Shown: piece after piece, positions 17,237 to 25,977 of the stretch | Layout of the letters: every line of letters starts with the position of its first letter | How positions within the stretch are numbered: position 1 is the first letter of the stretch | NCBI GenBank assembly: GCA_963736235.1 | Contig: CAVTOR010000024.1 | Span: forward strand, 68,892 to 132,891 | Reading direction: 5' to 3' | Source of the DNA: CAVORB01 sp963736235 | Lineage (GTDB): Bacteria; Pseudomonadota; Gammaproteobacteria; Chromatiales; Chromatiaceae | DNA length: 64,000 bases | Notes under the pieces: model-generated | Database searches by the model: none | What the model was told of the DNA's origin: nothing | The model's input: only the letters and a program-made list of their open reading frames with translations | Program-made: the position numbers and the translations under genes

Positions 17237-18115
17237 TTACGGAGCGAAGACTTGGTAGGCATCGAACACGGGGCCGTCGACGCACACGCGCCGCATGGCG
17301 GGTCCCTCCGGGGTGGCGATCGCGACCGCACAGCCGGCGCAGCCGCCGACGGCGCAGGCCATGAACTCCTCGAGCGAGACCTGACAAGGGAGAGAGAACT
17401 CACGCGCGAGAGCGGCTACCGCCTCGAGCATAGGGTGCGGCCCGCAGGCGAACACCTCGACCTCGGAGCGGGCCGTTTCGTCCAACGAACGGAGCCAGGA
17501 GCGGGCCAGATCGGTCACGTAACCCTCGAAACAGCCCGGGTATCCCCGCAGGCTGGCCAACCGGCTGGGGATGCCCCAATCGTCCAGCAGCGGCATGCAG
17601 GCGATGGCGTGGGCCGGCAGACCATCGACCAGGTATTGCGAGGGGCGTGCCTGGAAGGGGAAGGGCACCTCCGAGCCGAGGATCGCGAAGGGCCGCACGC
17701 CACGGTCGCGGCGCAGGGTGTCGGCGAGGAAGATCATCGGCGGGATGCCGACGCCGCCGCCGATCAGCAGCGGGCGCGGCCGCTCGGGGTGTACGACAAA
17801 GGGATTGCCGATCGGCCCGAGGACACTGATCTGCTCGCCCGGACGTTTGGCCGCAAGCAATCGGGTGCCGTCGCCGACCGCCTTGTAGAGGAACTCGACC
17901 CAGCTGGCTCGCGGGTCAGCGCGCATGATGGAGAGTGGACGGCGCATGGGGAGCCGAGGATCGCAGCGCAGATGCGCGAAGCTGCCGGGCCGCGCGTGAC
18001 GCGCGCACCCCGGAGCCCACAGGCGCAGAATGTATTGATCCGCAGCGTGGGCCTCATGGCTGAGAATCTCGCCCTCTTCGAGAAAGATCGTGTTGCGATG
18101 GGGTGGGACGGTCAT
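17237..18115 (-). CDS. pyrK: Dihydroorotate dehydrogenase electron-transfer subunit (PyrK-type)
   Basis: A 292-aa protein with a ferredoxin-reductase-like FAD domain (RRPLSIMRADP), an NAD-binding region (LLIGGGVGIPPMIFLA) and a C-terminal 2Fe-2S cluster: cysteines in MACAVGGCAGCAV plus RRVCVDGPVF, spacing C-x4-C-x2-C-x13-C. This is the PyrK signature for class 1B dihydroorotate dehydrogenase, which passes electrons from dihydroorotate to NAD+. The ATG at 18115 overlaps the pyrC' stop (ATGA), so it is translated with the pyr genes. A PyrD partner is not in the window, and most gammaproteobacteria use quinone-linked PyrD without PyrK. Confidence 0.87.
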   Translation of the reverse strand: MTVPPHRNTIFLEEGEILSHEAHAADQYILRLWAPGCARHARPGSFAHLRCDPRLPMRRPLSIMRADPRASWVEFLYKAVGDGTRLLAAKRPGEQISVLGPIGNPFVVHPERPRPLLIGGGVGIPPMIFLADTLRRDRGVRPFAILGSEVPFPFQARPSQYLVDGLPAHAIACMPLLDDWGIPSRLASLRGYPGCFEGYVTDLARSWLRSLDETARSEVEVFACGPHPMLEAVAALAREFSLPCQVSLEEFMACAVGGCAGCAVAIATPEGPAMRRVCVDGPVFDAYQVFAP

Positions 18116-19395
18116 GTTGGCTCGCGCTCGTAAACGATGCGGCCGGCGAGTAGCGTCCAGCTCACACGGCCCTGTAGCCGTTGGCCGAGAAAAGGCGTGT
18201 TGTGACCCAGGCTGGCAAGGGTGGAAGCGGAGACCACCCACGGGGCTTGGGGGTCGAAGACGCACACGTCAGCGGCGCGTCCCGCGTCCAGGCGCCCCAG
18301 TGGCAGACCCAGGATCTGTGCCGGACCGGCCGTGAGCCGCTCGATGGCCGCCGACAGGCTGATTGCGCCTTCCGCCACCAGGCCGAGGGTCAGCGACAGC
18401 AGGGTCTCCAGGGCGGAGATTCCCGGCTCGGTGGCGGGAAAGGGGGCGAGCTTGGCGTCTTCCTCGTGAGGCTGGTGGTCGGAGCAGATGGCGGCGATGT
18501 CGCCGCGCGCCACCGCGGCGCGCAAGGCGGCCCGGTCTTCGGCGGTGCGCAGGGGCGGCGTCACATGGCAATTCGCGTTGAATCCGTCCACCGTCGCCTC
18601 GGTGAGGATGAGCTGATGAGCGCTCACGTCCGCGCTGGCCTTGACGCCCCGGCCCTGAGCCTCGACCAGCATCGCGACGGAGCGGCCGCAGGAGAGTCCC
18701 CGGAAGTGGACGCGTGCCCCGGTCTGCTCCGCCAGCGCGAGATCCTTCGCGAGGGCAACGGTTTCAGCGGCCTCCGGGATGCCGGGCAGCCCGAGGCGGG
18801 TGCTCACGGCCCCCTCGTGGGCGCAGCCGTGGTCGCGCAGGTATGGGTCCTCCGGCCGCAAAAAGACCGTGAGCTTGAAGGTCGTGGCGTACTCCAGCGC
18901 CCTCCTTTGGATCTGCGTGTTCGCGATCGGCCGGCCCGCTTGGCTCATGACCAGGCAGCCCGCTTGCTTGAGGGCCGCCATCTCGCTGATCTGCTCTCCC
19001 ATGAGCCCGTGGGTAAGGGCGCCTGCCGGCACCACCCGGGCGCGTCCGATGCGCCCGGCGGTCTGGGCGATGAGCTGTGCCACGGCGGGGGTGTCGATCG
19101 TGGGTTGCGTGTCCGGGGGGCAGCAGACGGTGGTGATCCCCCCCGTCGCCGCGGCCATGGTCTCGCTTGCAATGCTGGCCTTGTGCTCCGCGCCCGGCTC
19201 GCGTAGGCGCGCGCACAGGTCGACGAGGCCCGGGCAGACGATCTGACCGCTGGCGTCGAGCGTGCGATCGGCCTCGAACTCGGTTGGCGGACCACCGATG
19301 GCGGCGACGATGCCGTCGGCGATGTGCAAGTCTAGGTTCCCGTCAATGCCGTTCGCGGGGTCGATCAGCCGACCGTTGAGGATGCTGACCTTCAT
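18112..19395 (-). CDS. pyrC: Dihydroorotase-like protein lacking metal ligands (PyrC')
   Basis: A 427-aa amidohydrolase-fold protein of class I dihydroorotase length. Key metal residues are missing. The usual HxHxREPG is DLCARLREPG, so both His are lost, and the HAED segment reads FLRPEDPYL. The later His (VHFRGLSCGRS) and Asp (CSDHQPHEED) remain. This matches the non-catalytic PyrC' of Pseudomonas, which is required to build active aspartate carbamoyltransferase with PyrB. The ATG at 19395 overlaps the pyrB stop (ATGA), consistent with stoichiometric complex assembly. An active dihydroorotase would then be encoded elsewhere. Confidence 0.88.
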   Translation of the reverse strand: MKVSILNGRLIDPANGIDGNLDLHIADGIVAAIGGPPTEFEADRTLDASGQIVCPGLVDLCARLREPGAEHKASIASETMAAATGGITTVCCPPDTQPTIDTPAVAQLIAQTAGRIGRARVVPAGALTHGLMGEQISEMAALKQAGCLVMSQAGRPIANTQIQRRALEYATTFKLTVFLRPEDPYLRDHGCAHEGAVSTRLGLPGIPEAAETVALAKDLALAEQTGARVHFRGLSCGRSVAMLVEAQGRGVKASADVSAHQLILTEATVDGFNANCHVTPPLRTAEDRAALRAAVARGDIAAICSDHQPHEEDAKLAPFPATEPGISALETLLSLTLGLVAEGAISLSAAIERLTAGPAQILGLPLGRLDAGRAADVCVFDPQAPWVVSASTLASLGHNTPFLGQRLQGRVSWTLLAGRIVYEREPT

Positions 19396-20375
19396 CCCGG
19401 CTCGCCCTGAGTGCGCAGGTTCTGGGTGCCGATACACATGGACATCACGGCCATGCGCACCGCGATGCCGTTACTGACCTGCTCGAGAATCACCGAGCGC
19501 GGCCCATCCGCGACCTGGGAGTCCATCTCGACCCCGCGGTTGATCGGCCCCGGGTGCATCACGATGGCGTCCGGCTTGGCGGTAGCCAGTCGCTCCTCGG
19601 TTAGCCCGAACAGCTTGAAATACTCGTGCTCGCTCGGCAGAAGGGCGCCGCGCATGCGCTCGCGTTGCAGGCGCAGCATGATCACCACGTCCGCATCCTC
19701 CACCCCCGCGCGCAGGTCGTGGAACACGCGTACATTGAAGACCTGCTCGGCGTGGGCCGGGATCAGGGTGTGCGGCGCGATGATGCGCACCTCGGCGGCG
19801 CCCAGCGTTTTCAGGGCGAGCAACTGGGAGCGCGCCACCCTGGAGTGCAGGACGTCGCCCACGACCGCGACGCAGAGATTCTGGAAGTCGCCCTTGTGCT
19901 GGCGGATGGTAAACATGTCCAGCATGCCCTGCGTGGGGTGTGAGTGGCGGCCGTCCCCGGCGTTGATGACGCTCACGTGGGGGTTGGCGTGCTGGGCGAT
20001 GAAGTGGGCGGCGCCGCTGTCGGCATGACGCACCACGAACATGTCGACGTGCATGGCCTCCAGGTTGCGCAGGGTGTCGAGCAGCGTCTCCCCCTTTGCG
20101 GTCGCGGAGGTGCTGATGTTGAGGTTGAGCACGTCGGCGGAAAGGCGCTTGGCGGCGAGCTCGAACGTGGTGCGCGTGCGGGTGCTGGTCTCGAAGAACA
20201 GGTTGGCGATCACCTTGCCGCGGCATAGCGGCACCTTTTTCACCGCCTGGCGGGCGACACCGAGAAAGCCCTCGGCCTTGTCCAGGATTTCGGTCAGGAG
20301 TTCGCGGCTCAAACCCTCGATGGTGAGGAAATGCTTGAGGTTGCCCTGGGAGTCGAGCTGGATGGCGGCGCTCAT
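19392..20375 (-). CDS. pyrB: Aspartate carbamoyltransferase catalytic subunit
   Basis: A 327-aa enzyme that condenses carbamoyl phosphate and aspartate in pyrimidine synthesis. The carbamoyl-phosphate loop is FETSTRTRTTFELAA, followed by HADSGAAHFIAQH and the aspartate-side HPGPINRGVEMDS. The start ATG overlaps the pyrR stop (ATGA). No pyrI regulatory subunit is present; pairing with the PyrC' protein downstream fits the Pseudomonas-type ATCase. Confidence 0.96.
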   Translation of the reverse strand: MSAAIQLDSQGNLKHFLTIEGLSRELLTEILDKAEGFLGVARQAVKKVPLCRGKVIANLFFETSTRTRTTFELAAKRLSADVLNLNISTSATAKGETLLDTLRNLEAMHVDMFVVRHADSGAAHFIAQHANPHVSVINAGDGRHSHPTQGMLDMFTIRQHKGDFQNLCVAVVGDVLHSRVARSQLLALKTLGAAEVRIIAPHTLIPAHAEQVFNVRVFHDLRAGVEDADVVIMLRLQRERMRGALLPSEHEYFKLFGLTEERLATAKPDAIVMHPGPINRGVEMDSQVADGPRSVILEQVSNGIAVRMAVMSMCIGTQNLRTQGEPG

Positions 20376-20938
20376 AAGTTGTGCTGGAGCGCGGCTTTCT
20401 GTTTCCGACGCTGCGCCGGGATCTCGCCGAGCACCAGCTGCAAGGGCTCCGGTCCGGTCAGCTTGAGCTGCTGACCCGGCTCGAGCCGCGCGCGCAGGCC
20501 GACTACGTTGGGCTCGATGGGGAGCTCGCGGCCGTCGCGCTCGGCCAGGGTCGCAAGCAGCACGGAGGCGGGACGGCCGTAGTCGAAGAGCACGTTGAGC
20601 GCGGCGCGAATGGTGCGTCCGGTCTGCAGTACATCGTCCACGAGCACGATGTGGCGGTCGTCGACCGGGACCGGTAGCTCCGAGGGGCGCACCTGCGGGT
20701 GCATGCCGATGCGGGTGAAGTCGTCGCGGTAAAAGGAGATGTCGAGCTGGCCCAAGGGGTCAGCGATCGCGAGCGAGCGGTGCAGGTGTTTTGCGATCCA
20801 GACGCCGCCGGTGTGGATGCCGACCATGAGCGGGGCGGTTATCCCCCGATCTGCGAGCAGCGCTGAGAGGTCCGCCCCCATTTGGCGGATGACGCCCTCC
20901 AACTCCGGAGCGGATTGCCAGATTTCAGTGTTGCTCAC
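20372..20938 (-). CDS. pyrR: PyrR uracil phosphoribosyltransferase / pyr regulator
   Basis: A 188-aa phosphoribosyltransferase-fold protein with the PRPP motif HIVLVDDVLQTGRTIRAAL. PyrR family members bind UMP and regulate pyr expression and may salvage uracil. It starts inside the end of ruvX (14-base overlap) and its stop overlaps pyrB. I did not find a pyr attenuator leader in the short overlap, so any RNA-based control would have to act further upstream. Confidence 0.94.
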   Translation of the reverse strand: MSNTEIWQSAPELEGVIRQMGADLSALLADRGITAPLMVGIHTGGVWIAKHLHRSLAIADPLGQLDISFYRDDFTRIGMHPQVRPSELPVPVDDRHIVLVDDVLQTGRTIRAALNVLFDYGRPASVLLATLAERDGRELPIEPNVVGLRARLEPGQQLKLTGPEPLQLVLGEIPAQRRKQKAALQHNL

Positions 20939-21326
20939 AGAGCCAGGTTTCCAAGATCAATTTTGCCGCCATTGCGTCCACTACCTCGCGTGAGGTCGCC
21001 CCCTTGCCGAGTCGTCTGCGCGCCTCGATGGAGGTCAGGCGCTCGTCGATCAAATGTACCTCGAGCCCGAACCTGCCTTCGAGCTGGCGGGCGAAACGGC
21101 GCGCCCGCGGGGCGATTTCGGTTTCCGTGTCGTCCATGTTGAAGGGGAGACCGACGACCGCCGCGCTCGGGCGCCACTCCCGCACCAGGCGTTCGATGCG
21201 TTCCCAGTCCGGCCTGTCACGGTGGCTGCGTAGCGTGGTCAGGGGCGTGGCGGAGCCGGTGATCGTCTGGCCGACGGCGACCCCGATTTTTCGCGGTCCG
21301 AAGTCGAATCCGAGCAGGGTGCCCAT
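20925..21326 (-). CDS. ruvX: Holliday-junction-resolvase-like 16S rRNA processing protein
   Basis: A 133-aa YqgF/RuvX-family RNase H-like protein. It begins LLGFDFGPRKIGVAVG, with the first catalytic Asp, and continues with VGLPFNMD and DERLTSIEARRRL. It is implicated in pre-16S rRNA end maturation. It follows yqgE without a gap (stop and start adjacent at 21326/21327), the usual gammaproteobacterial pair. Confidence 0.95.
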   Translation of the reverse strand: MGTLLGFDFGPRKIGVAVGQTITGSATPLTTLRSHRDRPDWERIERLVREWRPSAAVVGLPFNMDDTETEIAPRARRFARQLEGRFGLEVHLIDERLTSIEARRRLGKGATSREVVDAMAAKLILETWLCEQH

Positions 21327-21896
21327 TCAGGCGTGTCCGGCCTCGCCGCTCAGGAGATTGAGGTCGACGCCAAGTAGGTGAGCCGCCGCCCGCCATCGGG
21401 CCTCGGCGGGCAGGCTGAAGATGATCTTGTCGTCCGCCGGTCCGCTCAGCCACGCGTTGGCGCTCATCTCCTCTTCCAGCTGGCCGCCGCCCCAACCGGC
21501 GTAGCCCAGCGCGATGAGCTTACGCGTTGGGCCGGAGCCGTTGGCGATGGCCTCGAGCACGTCCCGGGAGGTGGTTACGCTGATCTCCGAGGTAATACTC
21601 AGGGTGGAATCGTAGCTGTCTCCGCTGGAGTGGAGCACGAATCCTCGGTCCTGCTGCACCGGTCCGCCGGTGTAAATAACCATGTTCAACACGCTCTCGT
21701 CCGTGGTTTCGATCTCTAGCTGCGAGAGAACCTCGCCGAGGCGGATGTCCATGGGCCGATTGATCACGATCCCCATGGCTCCCTGCTCGGTATGCTCGCA
21801 GAGGTAGGTGACGGTGCGTGAAAAGTTCGGGTCCTGTAGGCCGGGCATGGCGATCAGGAAGTGATTGGTGAGGGAGGTCGCGAAGGACATGGGCAT
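21327..21896 (-). CDS. yqgE: YqgE/AlgH (UPF0301) family protein
   Basis: A 189-aa protein containing LTNHFLIAMPGLQDPNF, GAMGIVINRP and YTGGPVQQDRGFVLH, all standard for the YqgE/AlgH family, whose biochemical role remains unclear. Start MPMSFATS at 21896; a second ATG at 21890 is also possible. It sits between tonB and ruvX as in Pseudomonas PA0404-PA0406. Confidence 0.93.
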   Translation of the reverse strand: MPMSFATSLTNHFLIAMPGLQDPNFSRTVTYLCEHTEQGAMGIVINRPMDIRLGEVLSQLEIETTDESVLNMVIYTGGPVQQDRGFVLHSSGDSYDSTLSITSEISVTTSRDVLEAIANGSGPTRKLIALGYAGWGGGQLEEEMSANAWLSGPADDKIIFSLPAEARWRAAAHLLGVDLNLLSGEAGHA

Positions 21897-21969
21897 AGTA
21901 TCCGGTCCGGTCAGACCGGTGGCAAGCGTCGAGGAGATCCCGACCCGCGGGTGCGGCGGATGCTCGCGG

Positions 21970-22950
21970 TCAATTGTCCCAGCCGAGCCGGTTACTGCGC
22001 AGGAATTGCCAGGTACGGGTGATATCGAGAATATCCGTTTCCTCCTTGATGTCCGGTGGGAACGGGGAGAAGGGGGCGGCGAGCTCGACGATGCGCACCG
22101 CCGCCTCGTCCAGGACGTCGAACCCGGAGGAACGAAGCACGCGGACGCGCTCAATGCTGCCGTCGGCCCGCACGGCGACGTGCAGAATGAGGTTTCCGTA
22201 CAGCTTGTGCTGCTTGGCCTCGTCAGGATAGTTGAGGTTGCCGATGCGCTCGACCTTGCGGCGCCAGGCCTCCAGGTAGTTCGCGTACTTGTACTCACGA
22301 GTGCTGGCACTGATCGCCTTGCGCCGCTGACGGTTGGCGTAGGCGTTGGTCTTTTCGTTGATCCGCGCCGTCAGCTCCGCGATCTCCAAGCTGCGGCTGG
22401 CCATGATCTGCGCCGCCGTTACCTCCGGCGGCATCGCTTCGGCTTCTGGGGTCGCCTCCGGCTGCGGATCAGGCGCGGGCGGTGGTTGCTCCGGCGCCAG
22501 GTCCGGCAATGTCGCCGTCAGCGTGCTGCGATCGCGCGGTTGCGGGGGAACCGGCGTGAGCGCTTCGAAGGGAACGGGCGGCGGAAGTGGCTCCGTTCGT
22601 TCCGCGGGTTCTGGCGCCGGTGGTGGTGCGGCTGGCTCGGGCGCGGGTTCGATCGCCCGTTCCGGAACCTCCTCCGGACCGTTGCCTTCCCGGTCGACCT
22701 GGGCGTAGGCGTCCGCCTTCTCCGGTTGTTTCTCCGTGGGCGCTGCATGCCGCAGCACAATGACCTCGAGTGGGCGGGTTGTGGCCCGCTCCGACGGCGG
22801 GTCCGGCATTTCGAAGCTCACGCCGAGCAAAAGCATCAGATGGAGTGCTCCGGCGACGGCGAGGGCGGTGGTGAGCGGGGTAGGCAATGGGTCGCCCTCG
22901 CGGTCCGACCACAGACGGGGGAGGCCAACTGCCGCGAACTTCGCTGCCAT
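21970..22950 (-). CDS. tonB: TonB-family energy transducer
   Basis: A 326-aa protein with an N-terminal membrane anchor (TTALAVAGALHLMLLLGVSF), a long Pro/Glu/Ala-rich periplasm-spanning region (about residues 70-185), a charged helical stretch and a C-terminal TonB box-binding domain (NLNYPDEAKQHKLYGNLILHVAV). It couples the proton motive force to outer-membrane transport. exbBD are absent here. The SMHL histidine region typical of TonB anchors appears as GALHLMLL. Confidence 0.9.
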   Translation of the reverse strand: MAAKFAAVGLPRLWSDREGDPLPTPLTTALAVAGALHLMLLLGVSFEMPDPPSERATTRPLEVIVLRHAAPTEKQPEKADAYAQVDREGNGPEEVPERAIEPAPEPAAPPPAPEPAERTEPLPPPVPFEALTPVPPQPRDRSTLTATLPDLAPEQPPPAPDPQPEATPEAEAMPPEVTAAQIMASRSLEIAELTARINEKTNAYANRQRRKAISASTREYKYANYLEAWRRKVERIGNLNYPDEAKQHKLYGNLILHVAVRADGSIERVRVLRSSGFDVLDEAAVRIVELAAPFSPFPPDIKEETDILDITRTWQFLRSNRLGWDN

Positions 22951-22951
22951 C

Positions 22952-24043
22952 TCAGCGCCCCGTCCGCCCTGCGTGTTTGAGCGGCGGACTGATTTCGACG
23001 TCGGCGACCCCGTCCATGAGCTGAACCCGCTTCGCCATCGCCGGATTCATGTGGATCGTACCCTCGCTGTCCATCAGCAGGACGTAGCCGATTCCCATGT
23101 CGCGGGCGACCTGGAGCCAGCGCTCCGGGCCGGCCACGAATAGCGCGGTCGCGGCGGCGTCAGCAGTGGTGGCGTCGGTGTGCACCACGGTGACGGAGCG
23201 CGTGCCCTCGGCAGGCCAGCCCGTGCGCGGGTCAATGATGTGGTGATAGGTCTTGCCCTCGTAGATGAAGTTTCGATCGTAGTCCCCGGACGTGAACACG
23301 CTCTCGTCCCCGCTGACTCCAATGATCGCGAGGACGCCGCCGGTCGGGCGGCGGATGGCCACTCGCCAGGGTTGGCCGTCCCGGTCGCCGATGGCGCGCA
23401 AATCCCCGCCCGCGTTCAGCATTGCATTCTCGATCCCAAGCTCGCGCAGATGCGCAATCGCCAGGTCGATCCCGTAGCCCTTGCCGATCGCACCGAAATC
23501 GAGCTTGACGGAAGGGTTGTCGCTGCGCATCAAGATTCCGTCTATGTGGACATCGGACATCCCCGGGTTGGCGCCAACGAGGCGCTCGATGTCACTTGCC
23601 TGGGGCGGTGGCCGGCATTCTGGAGAGTCGGCGTGAAATCCCCAGAGGTCGATCAGTTGGCCGATAGCCGGATTGAACAGGTTTCCGCTGCGTTCCGCGT
23701 GCAGCTGGCTCAGGCGTACCAAGGGCAGAATCGAAGGCGGAGCGGCGAATTGCTGCCCGGATCCAAGCAGCTGGTTGACGCGACCCATGGGGCCAGGCTC
23801 CCAAGCGTGCCAGGCGCGATGCATGAACTGAAAATCCCGCTCGATGAGCTCGCTTGCGCGCTCGGCCTTGGCGCGGTCGACGCCGACCAGGCTGAGGTCG
23901 ATCAGGGTGCCGAAAGCGACGAACCGGGTTGTATATACCGGCGTCTCTCCCCTGCAGCCGGCCAAGGCTAGGATTAGGATGACGATCGCCGTTGCCCTCG
24001 CGCATCGCGCGAGCGCACCTGCGCTTATCGGCATTCGGAGCAT
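22952..24043 (-). CDS. apbE: FAD:protein FMN transferase, lipoprotein
   Basis: A 363-aa ApbE with a lipoprotein signal ending LALAGC. It attaches FMN to Ser/Thr of periplasmic flavoproteins such as NqrC/RnfG. Recognisable segments are WHAWEPGPMGRVNQ, FGAIGKGYGIDLA, NAGGDLRAIGDRDGQPWRV and HHIIDPRTGWPAEG. The frame is open to a GTG at 24082 immediately after the gshB stop. I prefer ATG 24043 because a normal lipoprotein signal starts there. It is inserted between tonB and gshB, which are adjacent in Pseudomonas; no Rnf or Nqr target is in the window. Confidence 0.9.
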   Translation of the reverse strand: MLRMPISAGALARCARATAIVILILALAGCRGETPVYTTRFVAFGTLIDLSLVGVDRAKAERASELIERDFQFMHRAWHAWEPGPMGRVNQLLGSGQQFAAPPSILPLVRLSQLHAERSGNLFNPAIGQLIDLWGFHADSPECRPPPQASDIERLVGANPGMSDVHIDGILMRSDNPSVKLDFGAIGKGYGIDLAIAHLRELGIENAMLNAGGDLRAIGDRDGQPWRVAIRRPTGGVLAIIGVSGDESVFTSGDYDRNFIYEGKTYHHIIDPRTGWPAEGTRSVTVVHTDATTADAAATALFVAGPERWLQVARDMGIGYVLLMDSEGTIHMNPAMAKRVQLMDGVADVEISPPLKHAGRTGR

Positions 24044-24082
24044 TCGGAAAACCGCCCTCGGATGCCGCCTTCGATCCGACAC

Positions 24083-25039
24083 CTACCGCTGCTCACCCAT
24101 CCGCTCCTCGAGCTTGTCCAACAGGAGGCCGGCGATATCCAGGCCGTACTGCGCATCCAGCTCCCGGATGCAGGTCGGGCTGGTCACGTTGATCTCGGTG
24201 AGATAGTCACCGATGACGTCCAGGCCCGCAAAGAGGATACCGCGTCGCACCAGCTCAGGCCCGACTTCCGAGGAGATCCATCGGTCGCGCTCCGTCAACG
24301 GGCGTCCCTCGCCGCGGCCACCGGCGGCAAGATTCCCGCGGTTCTCTCCGGTGCGCGGGATGCGGGCTAGGGCATAAGGTACGGGCTCGCCGTCCACCAT
24401 CAGGATACGCTTGTCCCCCTGCGTGATCTCCGGCAGGAAGCGTTGGGCCATGCAATAGCGTGTGCCCCTCTTGGTCAACGTCTCGATAATGACGAAGAGA
24501 TTCGTATCGCCGCTGACGACGCGGAAGATTGATTCTCCACCCATGCCTCCGAGCGGCTTGAGCACAATGTCGCCATGCTCGGTGAGGAAAGACTCGATGT
24601 CCTGAAGACGGCGCGTCACCAGCGTGGGCGGGCAGCAATGCGGGAAGCGCGCCGTGAACATCTTCTCGTTGGCGTCGCGCAGGCTTCGCGGGTGATTGAC
24701 TACGAGGGTCCTCGCCTCCTGTGCCTGCTCGAGGAGGTAGGTCGCGTAGATGTACTCCATGTCGAACGGTGGGTCCTTGCGCATCAGGATCACAGGCATG
24801 CTGTCGAGCGCGCGCTGATCCTCGCCCACGAACCGAAACCAATCCCGCGAGTCGTCCGTGACTTCAAGCTCACGCGTCCGTGCCCAAGACTTGGAGTCTT
24901 TCAGAAACAGGTCGGACAGCTCCATGTACCGGATTCGCCAGCCGCGATGCTGGGCGGCGAGCAACATGGCGAAGGTACTGTCCTTCGTGATCTTGATAGA
25001 CCCGATGGGGTCCATTACGACGCCGATCTCAAATTCCAT
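24083..25039 (-). CDS. gshB: Glutathione synthetase
   Basis: A 318-aa ATP-grasp ligase joining gamma-glutamylcysteine and glycine. It begins IGVVMDPIGSIKITKDSTFAML and carries MRKDPPFDMEYIYATYLLE, DIVLKPLGGMGGESIFRV and GLDVIGDYLTEINVTSPT. It is the first gene of a long minus-strand run reaching hisG; apbE follows directly. Glutathione is relevant to persulfide handling in sulfur oxidisers, but this gene is housekeeping in the whole group. Confidence 0.96.
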   Translation of the reverse strand: MEFEIGVVMDPIGSIKITKDSTFAMLLAAQHRGWRIRYMELSDLFLKDSKSWARTRELEVTDDSRDWFRFVGEDQRALDSMPVILMRKDPPFDMEYIYATYLLEQAQEARTLVVNHPRSLRDANEKMFTARFPHCCPPTLVTRRLQDIESFLTEHGDIVLKPLGGMGGESIFRVVSGDTNLFVIIETLTKRGTRYCMAQRFLPEITQGDKRILMVDGEPVPYALARIPRTGENRGNLAAGGRGEGRPLTERDRWISSEVGPELVRRGILFAGLDVIGDYLTEINVTSPTCIRELDAQYGLDIAGLLLDKLEERMGEQR

Positions 25040-25977
25040 CGCTGAAGTTTATCCCAGGCGGGAAATCCCTGTCAGGAACAACGCGAAGCTGCCCTGGTAT
25101 GAGACCAGCGTCTCAACTCGGGTATTTGGCTCCAGGTCGAGCCCTTGCGCTGCCTAGTGTTGCTTGGTATGTTGCCGCCAATCGCCGAGGCGTCTAAATC
25201 TTCGCGGCAAAGACCGCGCGCTGGGCGATTCGTACGCCGTTGGAATTCCGGCAAGTGCGATTTACCGACGGCTAGGCGGATTTACGATTGAATCTCCGTC
25301 CAGGCTGAATTGCACGGGAATTCGGTAAGCCCCCTTCCCTTGGGAGCGGATTGCGACCAGGGATAGGCGAGGGTCGCGGCGGGCGGATAAAGCGAAAGGG
25401 GGACGAACAATTCACCGAGGGGAGCCGATGTCTGGTCGCGTATTCTCCGCCGGCGGAAACCTGAGCCTGGTGCGGGCTTGCAGCGTTCGCCGAGCTCTCC
25501 TTCCTGCGGCACTGCCTGGTGCGCCGAATGTCAGGCATGCCGGTTCCAGTCTGGATGCGATCCACGCCGAAGACAACCAGCTCGGAGACGATGCCGGCAA
25601 AGGTGCGCCGTTGTCCGATGCTGCTGGAGCAGGTGCCTCCAGGGCACAGTTCGCGCAAGGACTATACAGACGCGGCAGCCGTATTCACCTCTTTGGAGTA
25701 AGAGGCCGGCAAGCAGCCGCCAAAAAGTATTGGACGATCATTAGCAACGGGCCTCTCGGGAGGAGTTTCGAGCAGCGGTCATGAGTCCGTCTCTCCAAAG
25801 TCGCTTACGCGAATGCGCAAGCGAATTGGGCAACTAATCGCGCCTGTGGCCAACGGTGCGCGTCTTGGGTGGCCGCTGGCTCGCGGCGGGTCGGTGCGGG
25901 GCTTGTGAATACGAGAGTCCGGCGACTTTTCGGGAGCGCTTCCGAGTCGAGATGAATGCGGTCGAGGGGTGATGACA
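25040..25977. other. Gene-free 0.94-kb gap between gshB and the rhodanese gene
   Basis: No open frame here gives a convincing protein. The longest (25272-25658, minus) is Arg/Pro/Ser-rich without domain character. The gap must hold the divergent promoters of gshB and of the rhodanese/pil block. It also holds the nested inverted repeat listed at 25330-25402. The remaining sequence shows no tRNA fold, transposase remnant or T-tailed terminator that I can recognise. Confidence 0.5.
25330..25402. repeat. Nested inverted repeat, possible structured RNA or REP-like element
   Basis: An outer stem pairs CCCCCTT (25330-25336) with AAGGGGG (25396-25402). An inner stem pairs GCGACC (25353-25358) with GGTCGC (25372-25377). 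The two stems are properly nested, as in a folded RNA or a REP-like palindromic unit. No T tract follows. Found by eye in an otherwise gene-free gap. Confidence 0.4.

Noticed and set aside
25272..25658. Minus-strand open frame of 128 codons in the gshB-rhodanese gap
   Set aside because: Arg/Pro/Ser-rich, no ribosome-binding site and overlapping the structured inverted repeat; not protein-like.
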